Below are positions 1-9,995 of a DNA stretch of 64,000 nucleotides, piece by piece. The stretch spans positions 62,001 to 126,000 of the forward strand of contig NZ_JAUSMX010000002.1 in NCBI RefSeq assembly GCF_030646115.1. Direction: 5' to 3'. The stretch comes from Fluviicoccus sp. GTDB lineage: Bacteria > Pseudomonadota > Gammaproteobacteria > Pseudomonadales > Moraxellaceae. A program made the translations under genes and the position numbers. Within the stretch, counting starts at the first letter, position 1; every line of letters begins with the position of its first letter. The notes beneath the pieces were generated by a model that was given only the letters and a program-made list of their open reading frames with translations, had not been told where the DNA came from and ran no database searches.

Positions 1-205
1 GAATACTGACCATGCGCCGCAACGATGGACAGTGCCGATGCGGACAGCCCGCATACCGATGGTGACATCTGTTCCAAATTTAGCCTTATTTCGGATAATT
101 TTTCCCTTGATCATTCTTTGGAATCAGCAATTTCACTACTATGGAAAGGCATGTGCAGGAGATGCACATCTTTGTTGATACCTCACCAAGACCAGGAATG
201 CTTTC

Positions 206-748
206 ATGAAAAAAACAGTAGCAGTTATCGCCTTTAGTGCTGTATTGGGAACGCTGCAAGGTTGCGCTACCCCCGCTACCACGCAGGGCATGACCACCAC
301 CCGCACCGTTGTCAGCCAGTCGCCTCTGGCCAACAGCATTTCAGTGACCGAAGTGGGCGGCGGCAAGAAGACCAACCCGCTGTGGACTTCGCAAATTTCC
401 TCCGAAGACTTTGATGCCGCCCTTAAGGCATCCCTGAAAGCGGCTGGATTGCTGAGCAGCGACAAGGGCCGTTACACCCTGACTGCCACGCTGGTGGCGC
501 TGGAGCAACCGATGTTCGGTATGGACATGACGGTGACCTCGCACGTGATGTACACCCTGACCGACACGGCTTCCGGCAAAAAACTGCTGGAAGAAACCGT
601 GGTGGCACCGCACACCGCCACCGTCGGTGATGCCTTTGTGGCCATCAAGCGCCTGCGCCTCGCCAACGAAGGTTCGGTTCGTCAGAACATTGACAACCTG
701 ATCGCCAAGATTGAAAAACTGAAGGTGGATGGCGTCAGCGTCAAATAA
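206..748 (+). CDS. putative lipoprotein of unknown function
   Basis: This 180-aa protein begins with a short basic and hydrophobic signal peptide ending in a lipobox (LQGC, residues 17-20), so Cys20 is the predicted lipidated residue and the mature protein should be membrane-anchored in the envelope. Residue +2 is Ala, which would favour the outer membrane under the enterobacterial Lol rule. The ATG is preceded by AGGA at a good distance. The rest is soluble, of mixed alpha/beta character, and I recognise no domain or catalytic motif. It stands alone, convergent with the AraC-type gene that follows. The lipoprotein call is secure; the function is unknown. Confidence 0.8.
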   Translation: MKKTVAVIAFSAVLGTLQGCATPATTQGMTTTRTVVSQSPLANSISVTEVGGGKKTNPLWTSQISSEDFDAALKASLKAAGLLSSDKGRYTLTATLVALEQPMFGMDMTVTSHVMYTLTDTASGKKLLEETVVAPHTATVGDAFVAIKRLRLANEGSVRQNIDNLIAKIEKLKVDGVSVK

Positions 749-767
749 GCTTCTGCTTCAACCCCTG

Positions 768-797
768 CCGGTTTGCTGAACTCCTTCGTCAAACCGG
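768..797. terminator. inverted repeat between convergent genes, possible terminator
   Basis: Eight-base arms CCGGTTTG and CAAACCGG flank a 14-base loop between the convergent lipoprotein and AraC genes. There is only a short T run after it on the plus strand, so it is a weak, possibly bidirectional terminator. Confidence 0.4.
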
Positions 798-799
798 TT

Positions 800-1798
800 T
801 CACCCCGGCCGCACATATTCCGACGGCGGCACGCCAAACCAGCGTTTAAACGCCCTTCTGAACGCCGTGGCATCCTGATAGCCCAGCGCCAATGCTACCG
901 ATTCCACCGTATGCCGCTCCAGCTTCAGCAAGTCCAGCGCCTGCCTCGCCAGTTCCCGGTCCAGCAACTCCTGATAACTCACCCCTTCCGCCTTCAGGTA
1001 ACGGATCAGCGTGCGCGCAGACACATGAAAATGCTCTGCCAGTTCCGCCAGAGTCCATAACTTGCCGGGATGTTGCCGCAACAGGTGCAGGATGCGCGGG
1101 CTCCAGTCCGGTTGTTGCTCGCTGCGGATTTCCTGCTCCAGCTGTTCGCATTGGGCCAAGGCTTGCTGATACACGGTTTTGTCGCGAAACGGATTGGGTT
1201 GTGACAGCAAGGCCAGAGGGATGCTCACCCGGTTCTCACCGGACAAAAAGTGACAGGGACTGTGCAGGAAACGCGGATATTCCCCAACATGCACAGGAGC
1301 AGGTCCGGCGAAATAATAATTTGCCTCCCGTAACTTGCGGCCAATCACCAATTCAATGCCGCGTTGCACCGTCACCACCATCGCCTCAATGAGGAATTGA
1401 CCCAGATCGTCGGAGGGCATCTGCAGTTCCAGGCAGATATCCAGGGCGTTTTCCGTAAAGCGCCGTTTCAATTGCACCAGCGGCACGCGCAGGGCATGAA
1501 AGCGCTCCAGCGCTTCCCAGGCCTCTCCCAGGGTGGAACTGGACGACAGCAACTGCCCCAGCGGGCCATGGGCGGCAACGGACAAGCGGCTACTGACCTC
1601 CAATGCGAAGGTTGGTCGGTTGGCCAACTGCATGGCATTGCGGCCGATCCTGGCCTGTTGCTCGGCGCTGATCAGCAAGTCCAGCGTCATCAGGTCGGAC
1701 GGCGACAGCCCGGTGCCTTCCAGCAACCGGCGCTGGCCGCTTTCATCCAGCCGCAGTTCACGCGCCAGCAGACGCGAATAGGTGACGGGATACCGCAT
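800..1798 (-). CDS. AraC-family transcriptional regulator
   Basis: This 332-aa DNA-binding regulator has an N-terminal ligand-sensing region of the Arabinose_bd type found in OruR/ArgR-like regulators. The C-terminal AraC domain has two helix-turn-helix units: one around LAELAEHFHVSARTL and one ending in GYQDATAFRRAFKRWFG followed by PSEYV, a classic AraC signature. An in-frame ATG 60 bases further upstream exists, but the internal start at MRYPVTYSRLLAREL fits the family better. The gene is divergent from the MaoC/thiolase pair, with about 150 bases between them, which suggests that it controls those genes. The effector is unknown; a fatty or hydroxy acid derivative is a guess from context. 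Confidence 0.9.
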   Translation of the reverse strand: MRYPVTYSRLLARELRLDESGQRRLLEGTGLSPSDLMTLDLLISAEQQARIGRNAMQLANRPTFALEVSSRLSVAAHGPLGQLLSSSSTLGEAWEALERFHALRVPLVQLKRRFTENALDICLELQMPSDDLGQFLIEAMVVTVQRGIELVIGRKLREANYYFAGPAPVHVGEYPRFLHSPCHFLSGENRVSIPLALLSQPNPFRDKTVYQQALAQCEQLEQEIRSEQQPDWSPRILHLLRQHPGKLWTLAELAEHFHVSARTLIRYLKAEGVSYQELLDRELARQALDLLKLERHTVESVALALGYQDATAFRRAFKRWFGVPPSEYVRPG

Positions 1799-1949
1799 GA
1801 TGTCCGCTTCCAGCCTGAAGGATTTCTGAAGACTACTGTAAGGCGGGCGCCGTGTCACTTATTGCATGTCTATTGTCAGCATCTCCCCTTTCATGAATGG
1901 CATTTATGGATGATGATCGCCATCATCGACAACTGCGAGTTTTCCTGTC

Positions 1950-2831
1950 ATGTCCGTGCAAATTCCTGTCCGCCTGCTGACCGAACACAAGGCCACCATC
2001 AGCGCCATGTTGCTGGGGGGTGCGCGCTCCGTACTGCCCTTCGTCAAGAAAAGCCAGGGCGGTGTCTTCATGAACCGCCGCCTGTCTTCGCCTTCGCCGG
2101 AACTGGTGCAGGCCTTCAATGTCTGGGCTGGTGTCGCACGCCCCAGCGGTGACCTGCCGCCGCCGCTGATGGTGGCGCAGACCGCCTTGTCGGTGGTATC
2201 AGAGCTGACAGCACAATGCCCCTACCCGCTGCTGGGTGTGCTGAACCAGGGCTTGCGCATTGTCATTCACCAGCGGCTGCCGGTGGGCGGCAAGCTCAAC
2301 CTGTCGGGCGAACTGGTAGATGCCTCGGATGACGGCTATCGCGCCCGTATCCACTCGCATGTTGAGGTCGGCACCGACAGTTGCCCCAACGCCGTCAGCA
2401 TTGATGCTTACGCCGCCGTGGTGCTGAAGAAGCGCACCGACAGCGCGTCTTCCAACCGCGTCGAACCCTCTTGGGAAACCATCGGCCACTGGCAAGCCGG
2501 GGCTGACGAAGGCGTGAAGTTCTTCCTGCTGACCGGCGACTTCAACCCCATCCACACCCTGCCCGCTGTGGCCCGCCGCACCCGTTTCAAAGGCTGCATC
2601 ATGCACGGCTATGGCGCGTTCTCGCAGATTTACGCCGCGCTGGAAAACACCGGATGGCAAATCAAGGACATTGAAACCCGTTTCGTGAAGCCGCTGCCGT
2701 TGCCCAGCCCTGCGTTGCAGATCCAGATTGCCCGCACCCGCAATGACGAAGGCCGTTTCCCCTTCCGCCTTACCGACGCAGAGGGCAACCTCTATCAAGT
2801 CGGCAGCTTCATACCGGTGGAGAACGCCTGA
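1950..2831 (+). CDS. MaoC-like (R)-specific enoyl-CoA hydratase family protein
   Basis: This 293-aa protein has a C-terminal hot-dog fold with the hydratase-2 motif: TGDFNPIH (residues 195-202, with Asp197, Asn199 and His202) followed by MHG at 218-220. In this family the Asp/His pair adds water to trans-2-enoyl-CoA to give (R)-3-hydroxyacyl-CoA. Residues 1-150 form a divergent first hot-dog half, as in double hot-dog hydratases. Its stop overlaps the start of the thiolase-like gene by one base (TGATG), so the two are translationally coupled. The AraC gene is divergent upstream. The pair probably acts on acyl-CoA outside the main FadAB cycle; the substrate length cannot be read from the sequence. 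Confidence 0.85.
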   Translation: MSVQIPVRLLTEHKATISAMLLGGARSVLPFVKKSQGGVFMNRRLSSPSPELVQAFNVWAGVARPSGDLPPPLMVAQTALSVVSELTAQCPYPLLGVLNQGLRIVIHQRLPVGGKLNLSGELVDASDDGYRARIHSHVEVGTDSCPNAVSIDAYAAVVLKKRTDSASSNRVEPSWETIGHWQAGADEGVKFFLLTGDFNPIHTLPAVARRTRFKGCIMHGYGAFSQIYAALENTGWQIKDIETRFVKPLPLPSPALQIQIARTRNDEGRFPFRLTDAEGNLYQVGSFIPVENA

Positions 2832-4138
2832 TGAGCCAAATTTCTTTTGACCGCCTGCCGGTGTTGGTCGAAGGCGTCCGCACCCCCTTTCTGGACAGCG
2901 CCGGGGCCTATTCCCCGTTGATGAGCTACGAATTGGGGGCGCAAGCCATTGCCGGTCTGGTGAAGAAATCCGCCGTGGATACCGGCAAGCTGGGTTTGGT
3001 GGTGATGGGCACGGTGCTGCATGAAATCAACACCACCAATGTGGCCCGTGAGTGCATGCTGGCCGGTGGCCTGCCCAGCCGCATTCCGGCCTATACCGTC
3101 GCCATGGCGGGCATTTCGCCCAGCGTCGGCGTGGCCAATATCTGCGACATGATTGCCCTGGGCCGACTGGAGATGGGCATTGCCGGCGGCACCGAGAACT
3201 TCTCGGACGTGCCGGTGCGCCTGTCACAAAATGTCCGCCGCAGCCTGATGAAGATCCGCCAGAGCCGCTCCACCCGTGACCGCCTGGCCGTGCTGGGTTC
3301 GTTGCGCCCGCGTGACCTGTTGCTGGACGTCCCTACCAGTTCCGATTTCACCACCAAGCTGACCATGGGCGAAGCCTGTGAAGCCATGGTGCGCAAGTTC
3401 GGCGTCACCCGCGAGGCCAGCGATGCCTTTGCTGCCGCCAGCCATGCCCGCGCCGTCGCAGCTACCGATGCCGGTTTCTATCGCGAGCAGATCCTGCCGG
3501 TTTCTGTCGGCAACCTCAGTGTCACCGAAGACAATACCGCTCGCCGCGATACCACGCCGGAAAGCCTGTCGCGGCTGAAGCCGGTGTTTGACCGTGAGCA
3601 CGGCATCATTACCGCCGGCAACTCCTCCCGCTTCTCCGATGGTGCCGGTGCCTTGCTGTTGTCCAGCATGGGGGCCGCTCGCGCTGCCGGTCATCGGGTC
3701 AAGGCTGTGATCCGCGACTACCAGTTTGCCGGGGTGGACAGCCTGGAAGAGGAAATGCTTCTGGGCCCGGCCATGACCATCCCCCGCCTGCTGCAACGCA
3801 ACGGCCTGACGTTTGCGGACGTGGATGTCTGGGAAATCCATGAGGCCTTCGCCACGCAGGTGTTGATCAACCGCGCCTGCATGGCGTCGCCGGAGTTTGT
3901 GGCCGAGCGTTTCGGAGCCGGTTCCCCCAGTGGCGAGATTCCACTGGACAAACTGAATATCTGGGGCGGTTCGCTGTCCATGGGTAATCCCTTTGCCGCC
4001 ACCGGCGTGCGCCTGTTCATGACAGCGGCTCAGCGCCTGCTGCGTTTCAACCAGCGCTATGCGGTGATATCCACCTGCGCCGGCGGCGGTCTGGGCGCGG
4101 CTTTCCTGCTGGAAAATCCTGACTTCGTGAAGGCCTGA
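2831..4138 (+). CDS. thiolase-superfamily protein (FadI-like) lacking the nucleophilic Cys
   Basis: This 435-aa protein aligns by eye with FadI/acetyl-CoA acyltransferases along its whole length, including [12 protein letters not shown] (118-129), WEIHEAFA (334-341) and the C-terminal [11 protein letters not shown] (Cys416). At the place where thiolases carry the acyl-accepting Cys (FadI-type TQACATS), this protein reads VAMAGIS, with Gly94 encoded by GGC at 3110-3112. The conserved GHP near the C-terminus is GNP (Asn386). His337 and Cys416 remain. Loss of the nucleophile argues against ordinary thiolysis. A non-catalytic CoA-binding role or altered chemistry is possible. The gene is coupled to the MaoC-like gene by a one-base overlap. 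The fold is sure; the activity is doubtful. Confidence 0.85.
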   Translation: MSQISFDRLPVLVEGVRTPFLDSAGAYSPLMSYELGAQAIAGLVKKSAVDTGKLGLVVMGTVLHEINTTNVARECMLAGGLPSRIPAYTVAMAGISPSVGVANICDMIALGRLEMGIAGGTENFSDVPVRLSQNVRRSLMKIRQSRSTRDRLAVLGSLRPRDLLLDVPTSSDFTTKLTMGEACEAMVRKFGVTREASDAFAAASHARAVAATDAGFYREQILPVSVGNLSVTEDNTARRDTTPESLSRLKPVFDREHGIITAGNSSRFSDGAGALLLSSMGAARAAGHRVKAVIRDYQFAGVDSLEEEMLLGPAMTIPRLLQRNGLTFADVDVWEIHEAFATQVLINRACMASPEFVAERFGAGSPSGEIPLDKLNIWGGSLSMGNPFAATGVRLFMTAAQRLLRFNQRYAVISTCAGGGLGAAFLLENPDFVKA

Positions 4139-4221
4139 TCCTCAGGTTTTCATGGTGGCGGCATCCGGTTCTTGATACGCTGTGCGGGTTTTTCCGCCCG
4201 AATCCTGATCCCGGAGCCGCC

Positions 4222-4482
4222 ATGTCCCAAGACCCCCTGCACGGTCTGACGCTTGAAGTCATTCTTAACCGCCTTGTGGAATTGTATGGCTGGGAAGAAA
4301 TGGCCCGTTTCGTGAAAATCCGCTGCTTCAGCAACGATCCCAGCATCAAGTCCAGTCTGGCTTTTTTGCGGCGCACGCCATGGGCGCGAGCGGAGGTTGA
4401 AGCGGTTTACTGCAATTTCGGCCATGAAGACTGGCAGGATCTGGAACAGGAAAAGGCGTTGAAGCGCGAGAATCCTGTCTAA
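4222..4482 (+). CDS. VF530-type DNA-binding family protein (DUF2132)
   Basis: This 86-aa protein matches the VF530/DUF2132 family along its whole length. Its signature includes [17 protein letters not shown] and [24 protein letters not shown], rich in basic and aromatic residues near the middle. Members of the family are small helical proteins annotated as double-stranded DNA binding from structural work; the physiological role is unclear. It stands alone between the thiolase-like gene and the RRM gene, all on the plus strand, with gaps of about 80 and 55 bases. Confidence 0.88.
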   Translation: MSQDPLHGLTLEVILNRLVELYGWEEMARFVKIRCFSNDPSIKSSLAFLRRTPWARAEVEAVYCNFGHEDWQDLEQEKALKRENPV

Positions 4483-4536
4483 TGCGGGGTTCTGCCAGTA
4501 CAATAGCGCCATGTTTGTCTTTATTTCGGAATGCTG

Positions 4537-4791
4537 ATGAAAATCCTGATTCGTAATCTATCGCGTGAAACGACCGAGGCTGAGCTTCGGGCCATGTTTG
4601 AGGCCTTTGGTTTGGTGGAGGCCTGCAATCTGGTGATGGACAAGGAGACGGGCAAGTCGAAAGGGTTCGGGTTCGCTGAGATGCCGAAGCATATGGATGC
4701 AAAGACGGCAATCAAGCGTTTGAATAACCAGAATGTGAAAGGCAGCGTGATCCGTGTCAAGGCCGCTGATGTGCCGGGAGCTTCCTCATGA
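4537..4791 (+). CDS. small RNA-binding protein with a single RRM domain
   Basis: This 84-aa protein is almost entirely one RNA recognition motif. RNP2 is seen as ILIRNLS near residue 3 and RNP1 as KSKGFGFAEM near residues 46-55, which place aromatic side chains on the beta sheet to stack on RNA bases. Bacterial single-RRM proteins resemble cyanobacterial Rbp proteins. The start at 4537 was chosen over the ATG at 4531 because GGA lies 7 bases upstream of it. The stop overlaps the next gene by four bases (ATGA), so it is probably co-translated with the DUF1456 gene. Confidence 0.85.
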   Translation: MKILIRNLSRETTEAELRAMFEAFGLVEACNLVMDKETGKSKGFGFAEMPKHMDAKTAIKRLNNQNVKGSVIRVKAADVPGASS

Positions 4792-5273
4792 CCGCGAATG
4801 ACGTGCTGCGCAGCCTGCGCTATACCCTGAATCTCAGTAATCGCGGTCTGATCGACATCTTCCGTTTGACGGGCTATGAGATGCCGGTGGATGAACTGGA
4901 GGCTTTGCTTAAGGCAGAAGACGATGAGGGCTTTGTGTCATGCAGCCATGCGGTGCTGGTGCATTTTCTGGATGGGTTGATCATTCAGCGTCGCGGCTTG
5001 CAGGCCGGCAAGCCTTATGAGCCGCCCAAGTCGCGCATACGCTTGACCAATAACGATATTTTGAAAAAAATCCGTATTGGTTTTGAGCTGCATGAGGACG
5101 AAATGCTGGATACGTTCTATATGGCCGGGATGGTGGTGACGAAGCAGGAACTGGCTGCTTTGTTCCGCAAGGAAGGTCATCATAATTATCGGGAGTGCGG
5201 CGACCAGTTTCTGCGCAATTTCCTGAAGGGACTGGCGATTCGGTATCGGCATGGAGAGGAAGGCGCGAAGTAG
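4788..5273 (+). CDS. DUF1456 family protein (YehS-like)
   Basis: This 161-aa protein has two tandem copies of the DUF1456 repeat, each starting with a xNDVLRxLRYxL or xNNDILKKIRIGF helix and containing an acidic segment (roughly residues 2-70 and 86-150). Each repeat is about 70 residues. The family resembles E. coli YehS and has no assigned biochemical function. Coupling to the RRM gene by a four-base overlap suggests a joint role with an RNA-binding partner, but this is inferred only from position. Confidence 0.87.
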   Translation: MTANDVLRSLRYTLNLSNRGLIDIFRLTGYEMPVDELEALLKAEDDEGFVSCSHAVLVHFLDGLIIQRRGLQAGKPYEPPKSRIRLTNNDILKKIRIGFELHEDEMLDTFYMAGMVVTKQELAALFRKEGHHNYRECGDQFLRNFLKGLAIRYRHGEEGAK

Positions 5274-5392
5274 AGCTTCGCACAGGATGCCTAGCATGAA
5301 GCTTGAGTGATGCCCATGTCAGGACAGAAATAAGGGAACCTGCCGCCGAGTGTCAACTAACCCACCCGGCGACAGGCCTCCCATTTACCCCC

Positions 5393-7462
<2,070 letters not shown>

Positions 7463-7572
7463 TCAGCTTAGACAAGGGGGAAACATGTATATCGGGTTCG
7501 CATTTGATTCGCGTTAACCGATGGCTTCTGCTGCCAATGAAACAGTAGCCATTGCTTGTCTTTCAGCAGTGT

Positions 7573-7668
7573 TTACAGCTCAACAGCATCATCCACATAG
7601 TAGTCACAGTCATCGGCCAGAATCAGTTCGTCTTCCAGCAGTTCTTCACGCCATTCCACAAATTCCAT
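7573..7668 (-). CDS. short acidic ORF (31 aa), probable small protein
   Basis: A 31-codon frame begins at the last of three consecutive ATG codons. A strong ribosome-binding sequence, GAGGAG, lies about 7 bases upstream of that ATG (7676-7681 on the plus strand), which decides the start. The product is very acidic: it starts MEFVEWREELLEDEL and ends DDAVEL, with about a dozen Asp/Glu residues and one Arg. It sits in an otherwise empty 440-base gap between fadH and the SseB-like gene and would be transcribed toward the sseB side only on the minus strand. I do not recognise a family. Support is the good SD and codon-like composition; there is no homology evidence. Confidence 0.5.
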   Translation of the reverse strand: MEFVEWREELLEDELILADDCDYYVDDAVEL

Positions 7669-7847
7669 CATCATTCTCCTCGGGTTTGTCTGAATCGTAG
7701 TTAATCCTCAAGCAATGAATGTGCCATGACAGGCCCATTGCAGTTTCATGAATGGATAAGCCCTAGTGTTACAGGGATGAATAAGGTTGACTGCCATGGC
7801 TTTGCTGCATTAGCGTTATGGTTTGTAAATGACGCGGATGTGGTTTC

Positions 7848-8261
7848 ATGAAAACCGTTTATGTGAAGCGCGATGAAAGCCTGAAGGACCTGTTTTCCGT
7901 GTTCCAGGCGTCTCCCACACCAGCTAACCGCCAGGCATTGTATGCCGTGCTGACGCAGGCGCAGGTGTATGTGGGGTCGCCGTTGATGGATGCGGATATC
8001 CTCAAGGGTGCCGGGGCTTCTCCGGCAGAACACAAGCTGCCGTTGATGACGGCGGTGGCGAAGGACGGCTCCCGCGCGGTGGTGGCTTTTTGTGACGAGG
8101 CGTCGTTGCGCCAGGAAAACCGCGACCTCTACCCCATTACCTTGGAGGCGAAGCAATTAATGCGGATGGCGCTCAACGAAGGAGTGGATGCGCTGATGCT
8201 GAAGCAAGGCGATTTCTGGCTGGGGGTTCCGAAGGCGGATTTGCAGCGGCTCGTCGGTTAA
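7848..8261 (+). CDS. SseB-like N-terminal domain protein
   Basis: This 137-aa protein matches the SseB N-terminal domain: a region of about 110 residues with NRQALYAVLTQAQVYVG near the start, the LPLMTA strand, and ALNEGVDALMLKQGDFWLGVPKADL near the end, listed here only as landmarks. E. coli SseB was named for enhanced serine sensitivity; the biochemical role of the domain is not settled. The C-terminal SseB domain is absent. It is monocistronic, with the REP-like palindrome just after its stop. Confidence 0.75.
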   Translation: MKTVYVKRDESLKDLFSVFQASPTPANRQALYAVLTQAQVYVGSPLMDADILKGAGASPAEHKLPLMTAVAKDGSRAVVAFCDEASLRQENRDLYPITLEAKQLMRMALNEGVDALMLKQGDFWLGVPKADLQRLVG

Positions 8262-8279
8262 CTATCTGAATCATGGATT

Positions 8280-8350
8280 TGTAGGTCGGGTTTCAACCCG
8301 ACAACTGTCCTTCGATCGGAGAGAGTTGTCGGGCTGAAGCCCGACCTACA
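8280..8350. repeat. REP-like inverted repeat element
   Basis: Two 27-base arms (8280-8306 and 8324-8350) are inverted copies differing at two positions. The outer ends read TGTAGGTCGGG and CCCGACCTACA, and each arm has its own internal dyad (CGGG..TTCA..CCCG), so the element can fold as two hairpins or one long one. It fills the gap between the convergent sseB-like and gspM genes and could also act as a terminator. Palindromes with this GTAGGTCGGG end are a recurring extragenic class in many proteobacteria, often associated with RAYT transposases elsewhere in the genome. No second copy was seen in this window. Confidence 0.75.
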
Positions 8351-8353
8351 GGT

Positions 8354-8806
8354 TCAGCGGCCAAACACCAGCCGCACATTCAGGCCCTTATCGGTCTGTT
8401 CAAAATGCACTTCCTCTGATTTCACACCCTGCCGTTCCAGGGTATCCAGCCATGCCGCCACCTTGGCAAAATCTGCACTTTCCAGCCATACCCGCACCCG
8501 TGTGCCGTCCGGTTCAAAGCGCTGCATGGTCACGCCCTGACCCGCTGCTGCGCTGCTGACCATGTCCACGACCGAGAGGCCGCCGTTGCTGAGGCTGCCT
8601 CCGGCCAGTTGCGGAGCGGAGGCCTGTAGCCACGTCAGGGTGTCGCGCTCCTGCATGGCCTGCTGCTGAGCTTTGTTGGCGGCCTTGTTCAGGGTCCAGC
8701 CCGCCAGCCACACCAGTGCGGCGGAAATCACGGCCACCATGATGAAAAGCGCCAGGCGGTCACGCGGGGGAAGACGCTCCAAGGTTTGTTTCAGATCAGC
8801 CAGCAT
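8354..8806 (-). CDS. gspM: type II secretion system protein GspM
   Basis: This 150-aa bitopic inner-membrane protein of the T2SS assembly platform has a short cytoplasmic N-terminus, one membrane helix near residues 20-40 (rich in V, I, A, L, ending LAGWTL), and a periplasmic ferredoxin-like domain ending with VHFEQTDKGLNVRLVFGR. GspM partners with GspL to hold the GspE ATPase at the membrane. It is the last gene of the operon, one base after gspL, and ends just before the REP-like palindrome. Confidence 0.9.
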   Translation of the reverse strand: MLADLKQTLERLPPRDRLALFIMVAVISAALVWLAGWTLNKAANKAQQQAMQERDTLTWLQASAPQLAGGSLSNGGLSVVDMVSSAAAGQGVTMQRFEPDGTRVRVWLESADFAKVAAWLDTLERQGVKSEEVHFEQTDKGLNVRLVFGR

Positions 8807-8807
8807 G

Positions 8808-9995
8808 TCAGGAACTCTCGCTTATTCGCAGTCGGCCGCGCACACCGTCGCCCTGGCTGTTGGCGCTCAGGGTTTCGCTGGTAATGCCCAGTCCGTTCAG
8901 TTGTTGCCGCAGGCGGTCCAGTTCACTCAGGCTCAAGGCATCCACTTCCAGCAACAGGCCGTTGTCATCAAAATCAATGCGGCGCGTGTTCCAGTTGCCC
9001 TGCCCCAGCACCTCGCCCACACGGGTCATCAACGGCATGAAACCGGCCTGCCGGCTTTCCTTTTCCACCAAGTGCGCTTCCGCCTGGCGCCGCAGGTTGA
9101 CGATGCGCTGTTCATCGGGAAACCAGCCGCGATAGAGTTGTACGGCCTGTTCCTTGTGCATGGCCGCCTGTTTCTTGTAGTGCATCAGCCGCAAGCCGTC
9201 ATACATGAACTGTACGCCCAAGGCCACGGCCAGGAAGATGGCGGCGTAACGCCAGTGGCCGGACAGCGAGGTGGCTGTCTTTACCGCCTGGTCGCCCTGC
9301 AACAGGTTCATCGGGTGGCGGGCGTTGAGCTTGCTGAATTCTTCCGAAAACTGCAGGGGTGGTAAAAAATCCACTTCCAGCGCTTCACCTTTGGTGGCCA
9401 GCCAGCTTTCAATTTCCACTGGCACATCCCCGTAAACGCGCACCGAGGCCGGAGCCTTTTCCTGCCAGGCCGTCTGCAGCAGGCTCAGGGCATTCACGGC
9501 CTCCAGCCGCAATCCTGAGTAAGCGGACAAGCGCAGCCAGCAGTCCAAGGCATCCACAACCAGTGACCAGCCGTCGGGATTGGCGGGAATCAGGAAAATA
9601 TCTGGAATGGCGGCCTGCAACTGGCAGTTGGCGGCCTTGAACGGCTCCAGCAGCGTTTGCAATTGCTGCTGGTCAATGGCGACGACTTCGACATGGGTGT
9701 CACTCACCGGCTGAAAGACGCCGTGCAGTTTTTCCACCGGAGTCAACGCCTGGTCTTCCAGCAGATAAAGCACCTCGTCGGCGCCGATTTGCCGCAATTG
9801 CTGGCGGGAAACCGGCAGGGTCGACATGATGCAGGCGGTGGTGGGCACCAGCAGCACAATGCGGCGTGTTTCGGCATTGGCTGACATCAGCGCTTCCAGG
9901 TCGGCTTCAAACAGCGGGAATGTGCCGGCGTCGCTTTGCTGCCAGCCTTCCCAGCGTCCACCCAGTGCAGTGATACGGATAAAGAGGGTTTCCAT
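8808..9995 (-). CDS. gspL: type II secretion system protein GspL
   Basis: This 395-aa protein has a cytoplasmic actin-like domain (about residues 1-230) that docks GspE, one membrane helix near 245-265 (WRYAAIFLAVALGVQFMY), and a periplasmic ferredoxin-like domain (about 320-395) that contacts GspM. Its ATG overlaps the gspK stop by one base (TAATG), indicating translational coupling. Length and layout are normal for the family. Confidence 0.93.
   Translation of the reverse strand: METLFIRITALGGRWEGWQQSDAGTFPLFEADLEALMSANAETRRIVLLVPTTACIMSTLPVSRQQLRQIGADEVLYLLEDQALTPVEKLHGVFQPVSDTHVEVVAIDQQQLQTLLEPFKAANCQLQAAIPDIFLIPANPDGWSLVVDALDCWLRLSAYSGLRLEAVNALSLLQTAWQEKAPASVRVYGDVPVEIESWLATKGEALEVDFLPPLQFSEEFSKLNARHPMNLLQGDQAVKTATSLSGHWRYAAIFLAVALGVQFMYDGLRLMHYKKQAAMHKEQAVQLYRGWFPDEQRIVNLRRQAEAHLVEKESRQAGFMPLMTRVGEVLGQGNWNTRRIDFDDNGLLLEVDALSLSELDRLRQQLNGLGITSETLSANSQGDGVRGRLRISESS

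Noticed and set aside
1-68. Possible 5' end of a minus-strand gene starting at 68 (MSPSVCGLSASALS...)
   Set aside because: Only 22 codons lie in the window and no family can be recognised, so it cannot be supported.
7485-7517. Ten-codon frame (MYIGFAFDSR) with GGGGGAAA upstream
   Set aside because: Too short to support as a gene; it is more likely chance next to the fadH promoter region.
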